Assembly (NCBI GenBank): GCA_934597725.1
Contig: CAKTSK010000012.1
Coordinates: forward strand, 1 to 58,939
Origin: an uncultured Eubacteriales bacterium
GTDB lineage: Bacteria; Bacillota; Clostridia; Oscillospirales; Oscillospiraceae
Length of the DNA: 58,939 nucleotides
Reading direction: 5' to 3'
Within the stretch, counting starts at the first letter, position 1; each line of letters begins with the position of its first letter. The notes below the pieces were generated by a model. It did not search any database. It worked only from the letters and a program-made list of their open reading frames with translations, and was not told the origin of the DNA. The position numbers and the translations under genes were made by a program. Positions 25,544 through 34,016 of the stretch are shown piece by piece.

Positions 25544-25927
25544 TCACAGATTTTGCGGGGAGATGCTGACCTGGTCCGCCGGCCAGCCCATGGACTTGGC
25601 CAAGGGGATCATGGGCAGATCCTGAATGCTGGTCACGCCGGGAAAGATCTGGACGTTCTGGATCAGCAGCAGCTGGTACCCCGGGCATTCCGCCCAGATA
25701 TCACAGAGGGTGAACGGGGTGGCCTGGCCGGGAGACAGACTTTCCTGGCGGGCGGGGGTCTCCAGCGCCGTGGGCTTGGTGTTTCCGTTGGGGTCACTGG
25801 TCTGGATGTTCACCAGATGCTGTTGTCCGTCGGCGCCGTGCAGAACGATGGAGACGGCGGCGTTTTCCACCGGGAACTGTCCCCGACCGGTATAGACCCG
25901 CGTCATGAGGATGCCGGAATTGGGCAT
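25544..25927 (-). CDS. Small beta-rich protein of the SpoIID-like operon
   Basis: A 127-residue protein that is not firmly assigned. It has the look of a carboxypeptidase-regulatory-like (prealbumin-type) beta sandwich: VYTGRGQFPVENAAVSIVLHG near the start, then a central QTSDPNGNT. It has no signal peptide. The gene is first in the operon with the SpoIID-like and peptidoglycan-binding genes, 12 bases before the former. It may be a structural partner of the SpoIID-like protein. Confidence 0.6.
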   Translation of the reverse strand: MPNSGILMTRVYTGRGQFPVENAAVSIVLHGADGQQHLVNIQTSDPNGNTKPTALETPARQESLSPGQATPFTLCDIWAECPGYQLLLIQNVQIFPGVTSIQDLPMIPLAKSMGWPADQVSISPQNL

Positions 25928-25948
25928 GAAACCACTTCCTTTCCTCCC

Positions 25949-25975
25949 AGCGTATGCAGCGGGGCCGGGGGAGGT
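25949..25975 (-). promoter_or_regulatory. Candidate mother-cell sporulation promoter of the SpoIID-like operon
   Basis: On the minus strand, CATACGCT (25949-25956) resembles the -10 box of sigma-E/sigma-K promoters. AC lies 17 bases upstream (25974-25975), where sigma-K promoters have their -35 element. The transcript would have a very short leader before ATG 25927. No good sigma-A promoter is seen. This is tentative. Confidence 0.35.
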
Positions 25976-25992
25976 GCCGCCGCCGGAGAAGA

Positions 25993-26021
25993 TTGACTTT
26001 TTCCGCAGAATCCCTTACACT
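25993..26021 (+). promoter_or_regulatory. Promoter of the MBL-fold hydrolase gene
   Basis: TTGACT (25993-25998), a 17-base spacer and TACACT (26016-26021), 34 bases before the gene. Confidence 0.7.
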
Positions 26022-26054
26022 GAAACACACTGACCGCTCCAAGGAGGCAACCCC

Positions 26055-26807
26055 ATGAAGATCACATTCCTCTATCACAGCGCGTTTCTGGTGGAGCTGA
26101 CCGGCTGCTCTCTGCTCTTTGACTGGTACGGCGGCCCGGTGCCGGACTTCGACCGGAACAAGCCGCTGTATGTTTTCATCAGCCACCACCACGGCGACCA
26201 TTACGCGCCGGAGATCTTTTCTCTGCTGGGAATGGACAACGTCTGGTATTTTTCTGCCACTTGTGTGCGATTGTCCGCCAAACGAAAACAGGCGCTGGGC
26301 ATCGAGGAGAGCCATCTGTTCCGCCTGTCTGCCGGACAGACCGCCGCGGCAGGGGACGTGACGGTGACGACCCTTCGCTCCACCGACGCCGGCGTGGCCT
26401 TTCTGGTGACATGCGAGGGAAAGACCCTCTTTCACGCCGGCGATCTGCAGTGGTGGCACTGGGAGGAAGAGCCGGAAAGCTGGAACGCAGACATGGAGCG
26501 GGACTTCAAAAGGGAGTGCGCCAAGCTGCAGGGCCGGGCTGTCGATGTGGCCTTCCTGGTGCTGGACCCCCGCCAGGAGGAGGCTTTTTGGTGGGGCTTT
26601 GACTGGTGGATGCGGACCATGGACGTGGCAGCGGCCTTTCCCATGCACAGCTGGGAGGATTTCTCCCTGGTGCGCCGCCTGAAAGCCCTGCCGGTCAGCG
26701 AGCCCTATCGGGACCGGGTCCAGGAGATCCGCTATCCCGGCCAGCAGTTCCTGCTGGGGGAGAGCGGAGAGATTTCTTCTTGCGAGAATCCCTTCGGTGT
26801 TGTATGA
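26055..26807 (+). CDS. MBL-fold metallo-hydrolase
   Basis: A 250-residue cytosolic protein of the metallo-beta-lactamase fold, close to the UlaG/RNase Z-like 'L-ascorbate lactonase' type. The metal motif is SHHHGDHY (about 43-50). A second ligand is in LFHAGDLQWW (about 132-141) and a late histidine lies in FPMHSWED (about 195-202). AAGGAGG at 26041-26047 is the ribosome site. The substrate is unknown. The next gene starts 64 bases later and may be partly co-transcribed. Confidence 0.85.
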   Translation: MKITFLYHSAFLVELTGCSLLFDWYGGPVPDFDRNKPLYVFISHHHGDHYAPEIFSLLGMDNVWYFSATCVRLSAKRKQALGIEESHLFRLSAGQTAAAGDVTVTTLRSTDAGVAFLVTCEGKTLFHAGDLQWWHWEEEPESWNADMERDFKRECAKLQGRAVDVAFLVLDPRQEEAFWWGFDWWMRTMDVAAAFPMHSWEDFSLVRRLKALPVSEPYRDRVQEIRYPGQQFLLGESGEISSCENPFGVV

Positions 26808-26871
26808 TACGAAAAGAAACGTATGCTGTCCGCTGGGGAGATCAGCGGAACCTGTTTGGGAGGAAACCGAG

Positions 26872-27804
26872 ATGAAACGACGACTGCTCCTTGCTGCAAT
26901 GCTTCTTCTGCTGTCTGGCTGCGGCGCAGCCCAACCAGCGGAACCCCCGGCATCCATGGCAGCGTATCCCGAGACCACACACCTGCGGACCGGGGACAGC
27001 GAGGTCATCCAGGTCGTCCTGACGCCGGAGGGAAGCGGAGACCAGAAGCTGATCTGGGCCAGCAGCGACCAGTCTGTGGCCGTCGTGGATGAGGCGGGCA
27101 TGGTCTCGGCCATTGCCCCGGGCACCTGCACCGTGACGGTGGCGTCTTCGACCAACAGCCAGCTCTCCTGCCGGGTGCAGGTGATCGTGGACCAGGAGGA
27201 GACCAAGGCGGAGGGCGCTGCGGCGGCCGAACCGGATCAGCCGGCAGAGACCTACGTCACCTATGTGCCGGAAACCAACGCCGCCATGGTCTATCCCACC
27301 ACCTATCTGTCCGAAGCGGAGGTGGAGGCCATGGACAATGAGCAGCTGCAATTTCTCATCAACCAGATCTATGCGAAAAACGGCTATGTGTTTCGCTCCC
27401 GGGAGATCCAGGACTATTTCACCCGGATGCCCTGGTACACCGCCGTCTCCAACGACGCCAGCCGTTTGGAGCTGTCCTCGCTGGACCGGAGCAATCTGAA
27501 TCTTTTGGTCCGGCAGCGGGAGAGCAGAGGAAAGGGGGACACCTCTCCCCTCGGCTGGATCTGGACCCGTCAGGCGGTGGAACGCCCTCTGCGGGCAGAG
27601 GAAGTCAGCAGCCTGTCCTCCTATGACATCCAGCTGCTCATCAACACCATTTACGCGAAGAACGGCTATGTTTTTGCACGTCAGGAATTGCAGGATCTGT
27701 TCCAGGGGCAGTCCTGGTACTGCGGCTGGGTCTACCACGCGGAGGAGCTCACGTTTTCCGAGATGGACGAGGAAAATTTGCAGCTCTTGCTGTCCTATCG
27801 CTGA
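26872..27804 (+). CDS. YARHG-domain lipoprotein with a bacterial Ig-like domain
   Basis: A 310-residue lipoprotein: lipobox LLSGC with the acylated Cys near residue 17, a BIG_2-type Ig domain (about 38-105, with IWASSDQSVAVVDEAG), a linker, and two YARHG domains (about 145-205 and 235-305). Each YARHG domain shows IYAKNGYVF with the aromatic WY motif. ATG 26872 follows GGGAGG. The frame is open upstream, but the lipoprotein signal fixes the start. YARHG domains are found in exported proteins and may bind peptidoglycan; the role here is unknown. A terminator follows directly. Confidence 0.85.
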   Translation: MKRRLLLAAMLLLLSGCGAAQPAEPPASMAAYPETTHLRTGDSEVIQVVLTPEGSGDQKLIWASSDQSVAVVDEAGMVSAIAPGTCTVTVASSTNSQLSCRVQVIVDQEETKAEGAAAAEPDQPAETYVTYVPETNAAMVYPTTYLSEAEVEAMDNEQLQFLINQIYAKNGYVFRSREIQDYFTRMPWYTAVSNDASRLELSSLDRSNLNLLVRQRESRGKGDTSPLGWIWTRQAVERPLRAEEVSSLSSYDIQLLINTIYAKNGYVFARQELQDLFQGQSWYCGWVYHAEELTFSEMDEENLQLLLSYR

Positions 27805-27816
27805 AACAACGCTGAA

Positions 27817-27861
27817 AAAATGCGTCTTGCACGGCACGGGAAGTGCGGCAAGACGCATTTT
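27817..27861. terminator. Bidirectional terminator between convergent genes
   Basis: A 14-pair stem (27817-27830 with 27848-27861) with A and T runs at its feet. It lies between the YARHG lipoprotein gene and the minus-strand DUF6320 gene. Confidence 0.85.
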
Positions 27862-27898
27862 GTTTCGTGTTTCGATCGAGGGAGCAGGGAGCGTTCCT

Positions 27899-28606
27899 TC
27901 ATAGATGGAACCGCCGCCGGACCTCCTCCCGCAGGGACGGGACCCGCCGCACCACCACCAGCGGAATGGTGATGACCAGGCAGACGGCCAGCACCACCAG
28001 CGACCAGCCGGGGGACCAGCGGCCGTGGAAAAACCGGTCGGCAAACAGTTCCACGCCCATGGTGAACACCCCGATGGAACCAATGACCAGGGACATGGAG
28101 CTGAGGGTGCTCCGCTTCTGCCGCCCCATGGTCAGCCCCCAGAAAAGGAAGACGGCGCCCAGCAGAAGAATGATGGGCAGCGCCAGATGCCAGTACCAGC
28201 CCCACTCTCCCAGATCCACAGCGATGAGGGAGACGTAGATGGCGATGGCCAGGATGTCCGCCAGCAGCTGCAAGCGGAAGGTGTGCTTCTGATGGTGCAG
28301 CAGCGGGGGGACCAGCCAGATCCAAAGCATGATGGCCGCGCCGATCACATACAGCGACCAGGTCCGCTGGGTGCGCAGAAAGAGGTTCAAAACCCCGCAG
28401 CAGACGCCCACCGAGGCCAGCACCGTGGACAGCAGGACGGCCAGCTGGAATTTGGAGGCGGGGGGCACCTCTTTCCGCTCGGTGGGAAAGGGCTTGGGGC
28501 TGTCCTGGTCCACCGGTTGGTTGGGGTTTTGTACTGGCGTATGGCAGAGGGGACAGAAGGCAGCGGTCTTGTCCAGCTCTACGCCGCAGTTGACGCAGTA
28601 TGACAT
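27899..28606 (-). CDS. DUF6320-type membrane protein with N-terminal zinc ribbon
   Basis: A 235-residue protein. It opens with a zinc ribbon (CVNCG ... CPLCH, residues 4-21) and a short Pro-rich linker, then has about six hydrophobic segments between 53 and 220. It ends with a basic tail. It follows the acyltransferase gene by 13 bases on the same strand. In Clostridia this family commonly travels with an alcohol-acetyltransferase-like protein and an alpha/beta hydrolase, as here. The function is unknown; the family name is from recall. Confidence 0.7.
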   Translation of the reverse strand: MSYCVNCGVELDKTAAFCPLCHTPVQNPNQPVDQDSPKPFPTERKEVPPASKFQLAVLLSTVLASVGVCCGVLNLFLRTQRTWSLYVIGAAIMLWIWLVPPLLHHQKHTFRLQLLADILAIAIYVSLIAVDLGEWGWYWHLALPIILLLGAVFLFWGLTMGRQKRSTLSSMSLVIGSIGVFTMGVELFADRFFHGRWSPGWSLVVLAVCLVITIPLVVVRRVPSLREEVRRRFHL

Positions 28607-28619
28607 GGAGATACCTCCT

Positions 28620-29906
28620 TCACTTGGTGCGGTTGGACTCCACCCGGACAGGCAGGCCCTGCTTCACCAGATGGGTAAAAAAGCGCCGTTCCGTTTCGCT
28701 GGAAACGCCGGTGCCGGCAAAGGTGATGGCCATGGTGTTGCCATAGCTGATGGACGCACAGTGGGGAGAGGGCCGGGTGGCCTGCCCCAGCATCACTTCC
28801 ATCCGCTGGATGTGCGGGGCCATTTCCGGCGGGACGGGAAAGGCGCCGGGATTGGTGTAGGTGCCGGAATAGGGACGCACCCCCACCAGCTTGTAAGAAA
28901 ACGCCATGACCGGGTTCTTGATGGCCAGGGGAATGACCTGCAGAAGCCGGTTCCGGGTGAAGTGGACGTTGCCGGTCAGCTTGGCCTGCATCTCCTGCCG
29001 GTTGGCGTGCAGGTGCATGTAGCTCTGCACCTGACGGATGATCTCCGGCAGGGTATACTCTCCCAGGGTGGGGTCGATGCAGGGCCGCATGGTGAGAATG
29101 AAATTACGCAGGGACTTGGTGGGGAACCAAGGGCGAAGGTTGATGGGGATGGCCAGCGCCACCGGCTTGGGGTGCCGGAAGCGCTGGGCCGCCTGGTTTT
29201 CCAGCAGAGACTGGAGCAGCACGGCCGTCAGATATTCTGTGATGGTGGCCTGATAGGACTTGGCTTTTTCCCGCAGCAGATCCACGGGGACCAGTCCCAT
29301 CGTGACATTTAAGGTATAGAACGGTTCCGGGGCGCTGGTGTTGGGAAACGCGGTCTTTTCCAGCCCATCCCGCAGGACCCGTTTTCCGGCGTAGCGGGCG
29401 TAGGCGTCCTCCAGCTCCTCCTTTTGGGGCGGCTGGGTGACGTCCAGCAAACCCTCTCCGCAGGGGATGGAATGCCCCAGCTGGCGCAGATAAACGGCCA
29501 GCAGGGTGCGCAGAAACACCAGGGTCCCCGCGCCGTCTGAGATGGCATGAAAGACCTCCAGAGAGATCCGCCTTTCGTAGTAAAAGATCCGGATGAGCCA
29601 GTCGTTGTCCTCGTGAAACCGCACGGGCTGGCAGGGATTGGCCATATCCTGCTTCACAAAGGGGCCGGGGTTGGGGTTGGGTTCAAAATAGCACCAGAAC
29701 GCCCCCCGGCGGATGCGAACGGCAAAGCCGGGAAACCGGGGCATGGTCTGATCCACGGCCCGTTGTAAGGCGGCGGGGTCCACCGGCTCGGTCATGACCG
29801 CAGAGAAGCGGTAGATGGCAGAGTATCGCTCCCGCTGGATGGCAGAGTAAAGGACCCCCGCGTTGTCCAGGGGGTACCAGACAGGTTTTACCGGCTTCCG
29901 GGACAC
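28620..29906 (-). CDS. Alcohol acetyltransferase / condensation-superfamily acyltransferase
   Basis: A 428-residue protein of the CoA-dependent acyltransferase superfamily that includes alcohol acetyltransferases, PapA-like enzymes and NRPS condensation domains. The catalytic HxxxDG motif is seen as HAISDGAG (near residue 119). No carrier-protein or adenylation domain is nearby, so it is a stand-alone acyltransferase. It is first in a two-gene minus-strand unit and divergent from an esterase gene. Together they suggest making and cleaving of an ester, but the substrates cannot be told. Confidence 0.75.
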   Translation of the reverse strand: MSRKPVKPVWYPLDNAGVLYSAIQRERYSAIYRFSAVMTEPVDPAALQRAVDQTMPRFPGFAVRIRRGAFWCYFEPNPNPGPFVKQDMANPCQPVRFHEDNDWLIRIFYYERRISLEVFHAISDGAGTLVFLRTLLAVYLRQLGHSIPCGEGLLDVTQPPQKEELEDAYARYAGKRVLRDGLEKTAFPNTSAPEPFYTLNVTMGLVPVDLLREKAKSYQATITEYLTAVLLQSLLENQAAQRFRHPKPVALAIPINLRPWFPTKSLRNFILTMRPCIDPTLGEYTLPEIIRQVQSYMHLHANRQEMQAKLTGNVHFTRNRLLQVIPLAIKNPVMAFSYKLVGVRPYSGTYTNPGAFPVPPEMAPHIQRMEVMLGQATRPSPHCASISYGNTMAITFAGTGVSSETERRFFTHLVKQGLPVRVESNRTK

Positions 29907-29943
29907 GGCAGCCCCTCCTCCCAGGCGGAATTTTGATGGGTCT

Positions 29944-29972
29944 ATTTTAGCACAGGGGGCGGAAAACTACAA
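29944..29972 (-). promoter_or_regulatory. Promoter of the acyltransferase-DUF6320 unit
   Basis: On the minus strand, TTGTAG (29967-29972), a 17-base spacer and TAAAAT (29944-29949), 38 bases before the gene. Confidence 0.6.
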
Positions 29973-30067
29973 GGGGAAGAAGGGGGCGCCTTTTTTCTGG
30001 TCGTGTCAGTTTGTCGGTGCGGGAAAGGGGAAGCATTGTCTGTTTTTATCGCGCCCCAAAGAAACGG

Positions 30068-30096
30068 TTCCCTTTTTTTCTGCTGCGTGATATAAT
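30068..30096 (+). promoter_or_regulatory. Promoter of the alpha/beta hydrolase gene
   Basis: A perfect TATAAT (30091-30096) with a weak TTCCCT (30068-30073) 17 bases upstream. The remaining 118 bases to the gene form an untranslated leader with no clear structure. Confidence 0.55.
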
Positions 30097-30214
30097 GGCG
30101 GAAACTCAAAGAAATTTTCACAAAAATGGTGAGGTACCTTGCGGCAAAGGGACCTCGGACCAGGAAGGACCTCTGCCGTCCTTCTCCCTCTGTGATCCCC
30201 TTGAGGAGGTGCCT

Positions 30215-31180
30215 ATGAGCGCGAAAAAACTGTCCCTGCACAAAAAAACAACGGAAAAGAGAGAACTCCCAGAGCGAGAAGAACGCCAGCTGGCGCCCAT
30301 GATGCGCGCCCTGAAGGCCATCCACTCGGTGGGGACCCCAGACTCCATGAACCCGGAGGACCTGGCCAAGCAGCGGGCTGCCCAGGAGCTGCTGGGCCGG
30401 CTGGCTGCCCCGATGATCGTGCTGAAAAAGTGGGAGCCTTTCCGGCTGAAGGGCATGGCTGCCGCCTGGGTGCGGCCGGACTGGCCCCATGACAAGCGGC
30501 GGGTGATCCTCTATTGTCACGGCGGCGGGTATACCAGCGGGAACCTGGGCTACTCTAGGCCGCTGGCTTCCAAGCTCACCAGCGCCACCGGATGGGAGAC
30601 CCTCTGCTTTGAATATCGTCTGGCCCCGGAAGATCCCTTCCCGGCGGCAGTGGATGACGCCCGGCGGGCGTGGGACTATTTGATGTACCTGGGCTACGGC
30701 GCCCGGGACGTGGTGGTGGCAGGGGACTCCGCCGGCGGCAACCTGGCCCTGGTGCTGTGCCACCAGCTGAAGCAGGCCGGCCGGCAGCTGCCCGGCCGGC
30801 TGGTCCTCATGTCTCCCTGGACCGACATGACGGCCAGCGGCCTGTCCTATACCCAGCGGGCGGAGCTGGACCCCACCATCACGATGGACTATATCCGCGC
30901 GGTGCGGGAGGTCTATGCCGGCGGCCGGGACCTGACCTCGCCGCTGCTGTCGCCGCTGTTCGGGGATTTTTCCGGCTTTCCGCCCACCCTCATCCAGGTG
31001 GGCAGCAATGAGATCCTGTACTCCGACTCCCTGCGCCTGCAAGCCCGGATGCGGGAGGCAAACGTACACTGCCGTCTGGAAGAGTGGAGCGATATGTGGC
31101 ACGTTTTTCAGATGTTCCCTGTGCGGAAAGCGGCCCAGGCCATGGACAGCATCAGTGAGTTTCTATTGCAGCCTTATTAA
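30215..31180 (+). CDS. Alpha/beta hydrolase (hormone-sensitive-lipase-type esterase)
   Basis: A 321-residue esterase. It has the HSL-family oxyanion motif YCHGGGYTSG (near residue 100), the nucleophile elbow VAGDSAGGNL (near 168) and a late histidine in MWHVFQMF (near 297). A candidate catalytic Asp lies in the YSDSLRLQ region. There is no signal peptide. ATG 30215 is preceded by GAGGAGG at 30203-30209; an open frame runs further up without a ribosome site. It is divergent from the acyltransferase/DUF6320 pair with which such genes are often grouped. Confidence 0.88.
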   Translation: MSAKKLSLHKKTTEKRELPEREERQLAPMMRALKAIHSVGTPDSMNPEDLAKQRAAQELLGRLAAPMIVLKKWEPFRLKGMAAAWVRPDWPHDKRRVILYCHGGGYTSGNLGYSRPLASKLTSATGWETLCFEYRLAPEDPFPAAVDDARRAWDYLMYLGYGARDVVVAGDSAGGNLALVLCHQLKQAGRQLPGRLVLMSPWTDMTASGLSYTQRAELDPTITMDYIRAVREVYAGGRDLTSPLLSPLFGDFSGFPPTLIQVGSNEILYSDSLRLQARMREANVHCRLEEWSDMWHVFQMFPVRKAAQAMDSISEFLLQPY

Positions 31181-31188
31181 ACAAATCC

Positions 31189-31230
31189 AAGGAGCTGCTC
31201 CGCATGTTACCGGAGCAGCTCCTTGTGTTT
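31189..31230 (+). terminator. Rho-independent terminator of the esterase gene
   Basis: A perfect 14-pair stem (31189-31202 with 31211-31224), eight-base loop, followed by GTGTTT. Confidence 0.85.
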
Positions 31231-31232
31231 GC

Positions 31233-31629
31233 TCCATCTGAGAACAGGGGAGGGCATGTGTCGACCTTGCTGAGTCCTATCCTCCAAAGGCGGAGACATG
31301 GATCGAAACAGAAAAAGTTTGGCGTTTTGACGATTTTCTTCCGGCCGTCTCCCGGAAACAGGGGCAGACGGGGGGAGAAGCACCGGAAACAGGACAAAAA
31401 AAGTCCAGAATAGGGGTCGGAGAGGGACGGCAGTACCATAAGAAAAACTTATCATCCCCTTGGAACGGATGGACCGATTGGTTCCAAGAATTCTGTTCTT
31501 GGGGGGATCTGGGAAGATTATGATAAGAAAAAGTGAAGTCTCTGCCGTTTCCGCGCGGAAAACAGCGGGGCAGAAACCGGAAAAAGGTCATATTGCACAA
31601 ACAAAATAAGCAGGCACGGGCGTGTTCTC
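31233..31629 (+). other. Non-coding stretch before the V-ATPase operon with competing hairpins
   Basis: No gene is supported. Hairpins can be drawn at 31344-31349 with 31366-31371, and at 31460-31466 with 31481-31487. A third, 31484-31490 with 31496-31502, uses four of the same bases as the second, so those two cannot form together. The recognised promoter lies downstream at 31630, so these would matter only if a second start exists upstream. Base composition is more A+T-rich than the flanking genes. Confidence 0.3.
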
Positions 31630-31658
31630 TTGCATTTTGCGAAGAGATATGGTAAATT
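31630..31658 (+). promoter_or_regulatory. Promoter of the V-type ATPase operon
   Basis: TTGCAT (31630-31635), a 17-base spacer and TAAATT (31653-31658), in an A+T-rich patch 66 bases before the first gene. Confidence 0.6.
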
Positions 31659-31723
31659 ATTCATAACCATTAACTAAAAAATAGACTTTTTTAAGGTGCG
31701 AAAAGAGAGAGAAAGGGGGTGGA

Positions 31724-32041
31724 ATGATGTCGCTGGAAGCGGTAAAGAGAGTGGTAGAGGCCGAACAACAGGCGCAAAAGCAACGGCAAGAGGGCGAAAA
31801 ACGTGCCAACGCCCTGGTAGAAGAGGCAAAGAAAAAGGGAGCCGGCCTGATCGAAGTGGCCCGCTGGGAAGCCGAAATGAAAGTCAAGAAGACGATGACG
31901 GACGAGGAGCAAAACGATGTCAAGCGAGACAAGGTACATCGCCAGAGCGTCTCCGAAGCACAGGAACAGATCCGCGCAGAAGGCCGGCAGCGTCTGGACC
32001 AGGCTGCAGAATGGATCGTAGGAAGGGTGGTGGAGTTCTGA
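31724..32041 (+). CDS. V-type ATPase subunit G/H (peripheral stalk)
   Basis: A 105-residue, highly charged, almost wholly helical protein with heptad-like coiled-coil sequence. It matches the small G/H (NtpF) subunit that pairs with subunit E in the outer stalks of V/A-type ATPases. It is the first gene of the ten-gene operon, directly before subunit I, which is the usual place. The start may be either of two adjacent ATG codons (31724 or 31727) after GAAAGGGGG. Sequence conservation in this subunit is low, so the call leans on position and composition. Confidence 0.8.
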   Translation: MMSLEAVKRVVEAEQQAQKQRQEGEKRANALVEEAKKKGAGLIEVARWEAEMKVKKTMTDEEQNDVKRDKVHRQSVSEAQEQIRAEGRQRLDQAAEWIVGRVVEF

Positions 32042-32042
32042 C

Positions 32043-34016
32043 ATGTCGATCGTCAAAATGAAACGGCTGCGTCTGCTGGCCCTGTCCGCCCAGCGAGACA
32101 CACTGCTGACCCAGCTGCAGCGGGCCGGCTGTGTGGAGGTGCTGGAGCCGGAAGGGGCGCTGAATGACCCGGAGTGGATGGCGCTGCTCTCCCGGGAAAG
32201 CACCGCCTTGCTGGCGGTGAAAAGTCAGGCTGCCGCCCTCCGCGCTGCCCTGGATGCCATCAAGCGCTATGGACCGGAAGGCTCCGACGGGCTGTTTGTC
32301 CGGCGGCAGGCAGTCCGGGAGCGGGAGTTTCTCCGACCGGAGCTGTTGACGCAGGCGCTGGAGCTGGCAGAAGCGATCAACGACCGGGCGCGTCAGCTGA
32401 CCAAGCTGCACACGCGCCAGACCAATCTGCTCAACCAGAAGGCCAGCCTGATGCCGTGGGCGTCGCTGGACCTTCCTCTGGAGATGCAGGAGACCGAGAC
32501 CTCTGTGGTCCAGCTGGGGACCTGCCCGGTGGGCGTGGACCTGCCCCGGCTGGAAGCCGAGCTGGCCCAGGTGGCAGAGCGGGCTTATCTGCAGGAGATC
32601 TCCCGGGACAAACACCAGCGGTACCTCCTGCTGGTATGCTTCAAGGATCAGACAGAGGAGGCCGGTAAATTTCTGCGGACCCACGGCTACGGCGCCGCCC
32701 GCCTGAAAGGGCTGACCGGTACGCCGGAGGAGAACATCCGCCAGATCGAGGCCGACCTGGACCAGGTCCGGCAGGAACAGGACGAACACATCGCCTGGAT
32801 CGCCGCCTGTCAGGACAAGAAAACCAGCCTGGAGGTCTGCCAGGACCGCGTCGAGCAGGAGCTGCAAAAAGAGCAGGCCCGGGAAAAGCTCCTCACCGAC
32901 GGCACCGTGTTCTTCCTGGAAGGCTGGGTGGCCCAGACCGGGCTGACGAGGCTGGAGGAGGGCCTGAAGGACCTGGACTGTGCCTATGAGCTCTCTGAGC
33001 CCACCGAAGAGGACACCCCGCCGACGCTGCTGAAAAACCGCAAGTGGATCTCCTGCATCAACATGGTCACAGAGATGTACTCGCTGCCGGCGTATCACGG
33101 GGGCATCGACCCCAACCCGCTGATGTTCGGCTTCTTCGTGGTCTTTTTCGGCATCATGTTTGCCGACCTGGCCTATGGCTTGGCGCTGTTTGCCATTTCT
33201 CTGGTGATCACGAAGAAATACCGCCCCAAGGGGACCATGGGCTACATGTTCCATCTGGGCCAGTTCCTGGGGGCATCCACCGCAGTGTTCGGTGTTTTGA
33301 CCGGCGGCTTTTTCGGGGATGCGATCTATCAGTTCACCAACGCCTTTTTCCCGGACCATGTGATCACCATGCCCGCGCTGATCAACCCCCTTCAGGACCC
33401 CATGACCATCATGGCCATTGCGCTGGGGCTGGGCGTGGTCCACATGCTGTTCGGGCAGTGCATCCATATTTATATGGAGATCCGGGACGGCAGGCCGCTG
33501 GAAGGATTTCTGGATGTGGTCCCCTGGTGGATCGTCTTTGCCGGCATCGCCGTTGCCTACTTCAAGGGCACGGCGGTGGTCGTGGGCCTGGGCTTCCTGG
33601 CTCTGCTGCTGACCCAGGGACGCCACAAGAAGGGCATCCTGGGCAAATTCTTTGGCGGCATCGCCAGCTGGTATGACATCACCAGCTGGCTGGGCGATAT
33701 CCTCTCCTACTGCCGCCTGATGGCCCTGATGCTGGCCACCTCGGTCATTTCCCAGGTGTTCAACATTCTGGCCACGCTGCCTGGCGAGGGCCTGCCCAAG
33801 CCGGTGGGGATCGTGATTTTCCTGGTGATCTTCCTGGTGGGCAACCTGTTCAACATGGGCATCAACATCATCGGCACCTATGTCCATGCCGCCCGGCTGC
33901 AATATCTGGAATTTTTCAGCAAGTTCTATAAAGAGGGGGGCATCCCCTTCAAACCCTTGAAGTATCAGACCAAGTATGTGGACGTGACCACAGACAACGG
34001 GGAGGTGATGGAATGA
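32043..34016 (+). CDS. ntpI: V-type ATPase subunit I (membrane stator, a-subunit)
   Basis: A 657-residue protein of the 116-kDa/NtpI family. The cytosolic N-terminal half is alpha/beta with coiled coils (to about residue 335). The C-terminal half has about eight membrane helices, starting at NPLMFGFFVVFFGIMFADLAYGL (quoted in part: FFVVFFGIMFADLAYG) near 360-380. The essential arginine for ion transfer is expected in the helix at LGDILSYCRLMALML (near 550-565). It forms the half-channels against the K ring. The stop overlaps the next ATG. Confidence 0.93.
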   Translation: MSIVKMKRLRLLALSAQRDTLLTQLQRAGCVEVLEPEGALNDPEWMALLSRESTALLAVKSQAAALRAALDAIKRYGPEGSDGLFVRRQAVREREFLRPELLTQALELAEAINDRARQLTKLHTRQTNLLNQKASLMPWASLDLPLEMQETETSVVQLGTCPVGVDLPRLEAELAQVAERAYLQEISRDKHQRYLLLVCFKDQTEEAGKFLRTHGYGAARLKGLTGTPEENIRQIEADLDQVRQEQDEHIAWIAACQDKKTSLEVCQDRVEQELQKEQAREKLLTDGTVFFLEGWVAQTGLTRLEEGLKDLDCAYELSEPTEEDTPPTLLKNRKWISCINMVTEMYSLPAYHGGIDPNPLMFGFFVVFFGIMFADLAYGLALFAISLVITKKYRPKGTMGYMFHLGQFLGASTAVFGVLTGGFFGDAIYQFTNAFFPDHVITMPALINPLQDPMTIMAIALGLGVVHMLFGQCIHIYMEIRDGRPLEGFLDVVPWWIVFAGIAVAYFKGTAVVVGLGFLALLLTQGRHKKGILGKFFGGIASWYDITSWLGDILSYCRLMALMLATSVISQVFNILATLPGEGLPKPVGIVIFLVIFLVGNLFNMGINIIGTYVHAARLQYLEFFSKFYKEGGIPFKPLKYQTKYVDVTTDNGEVME

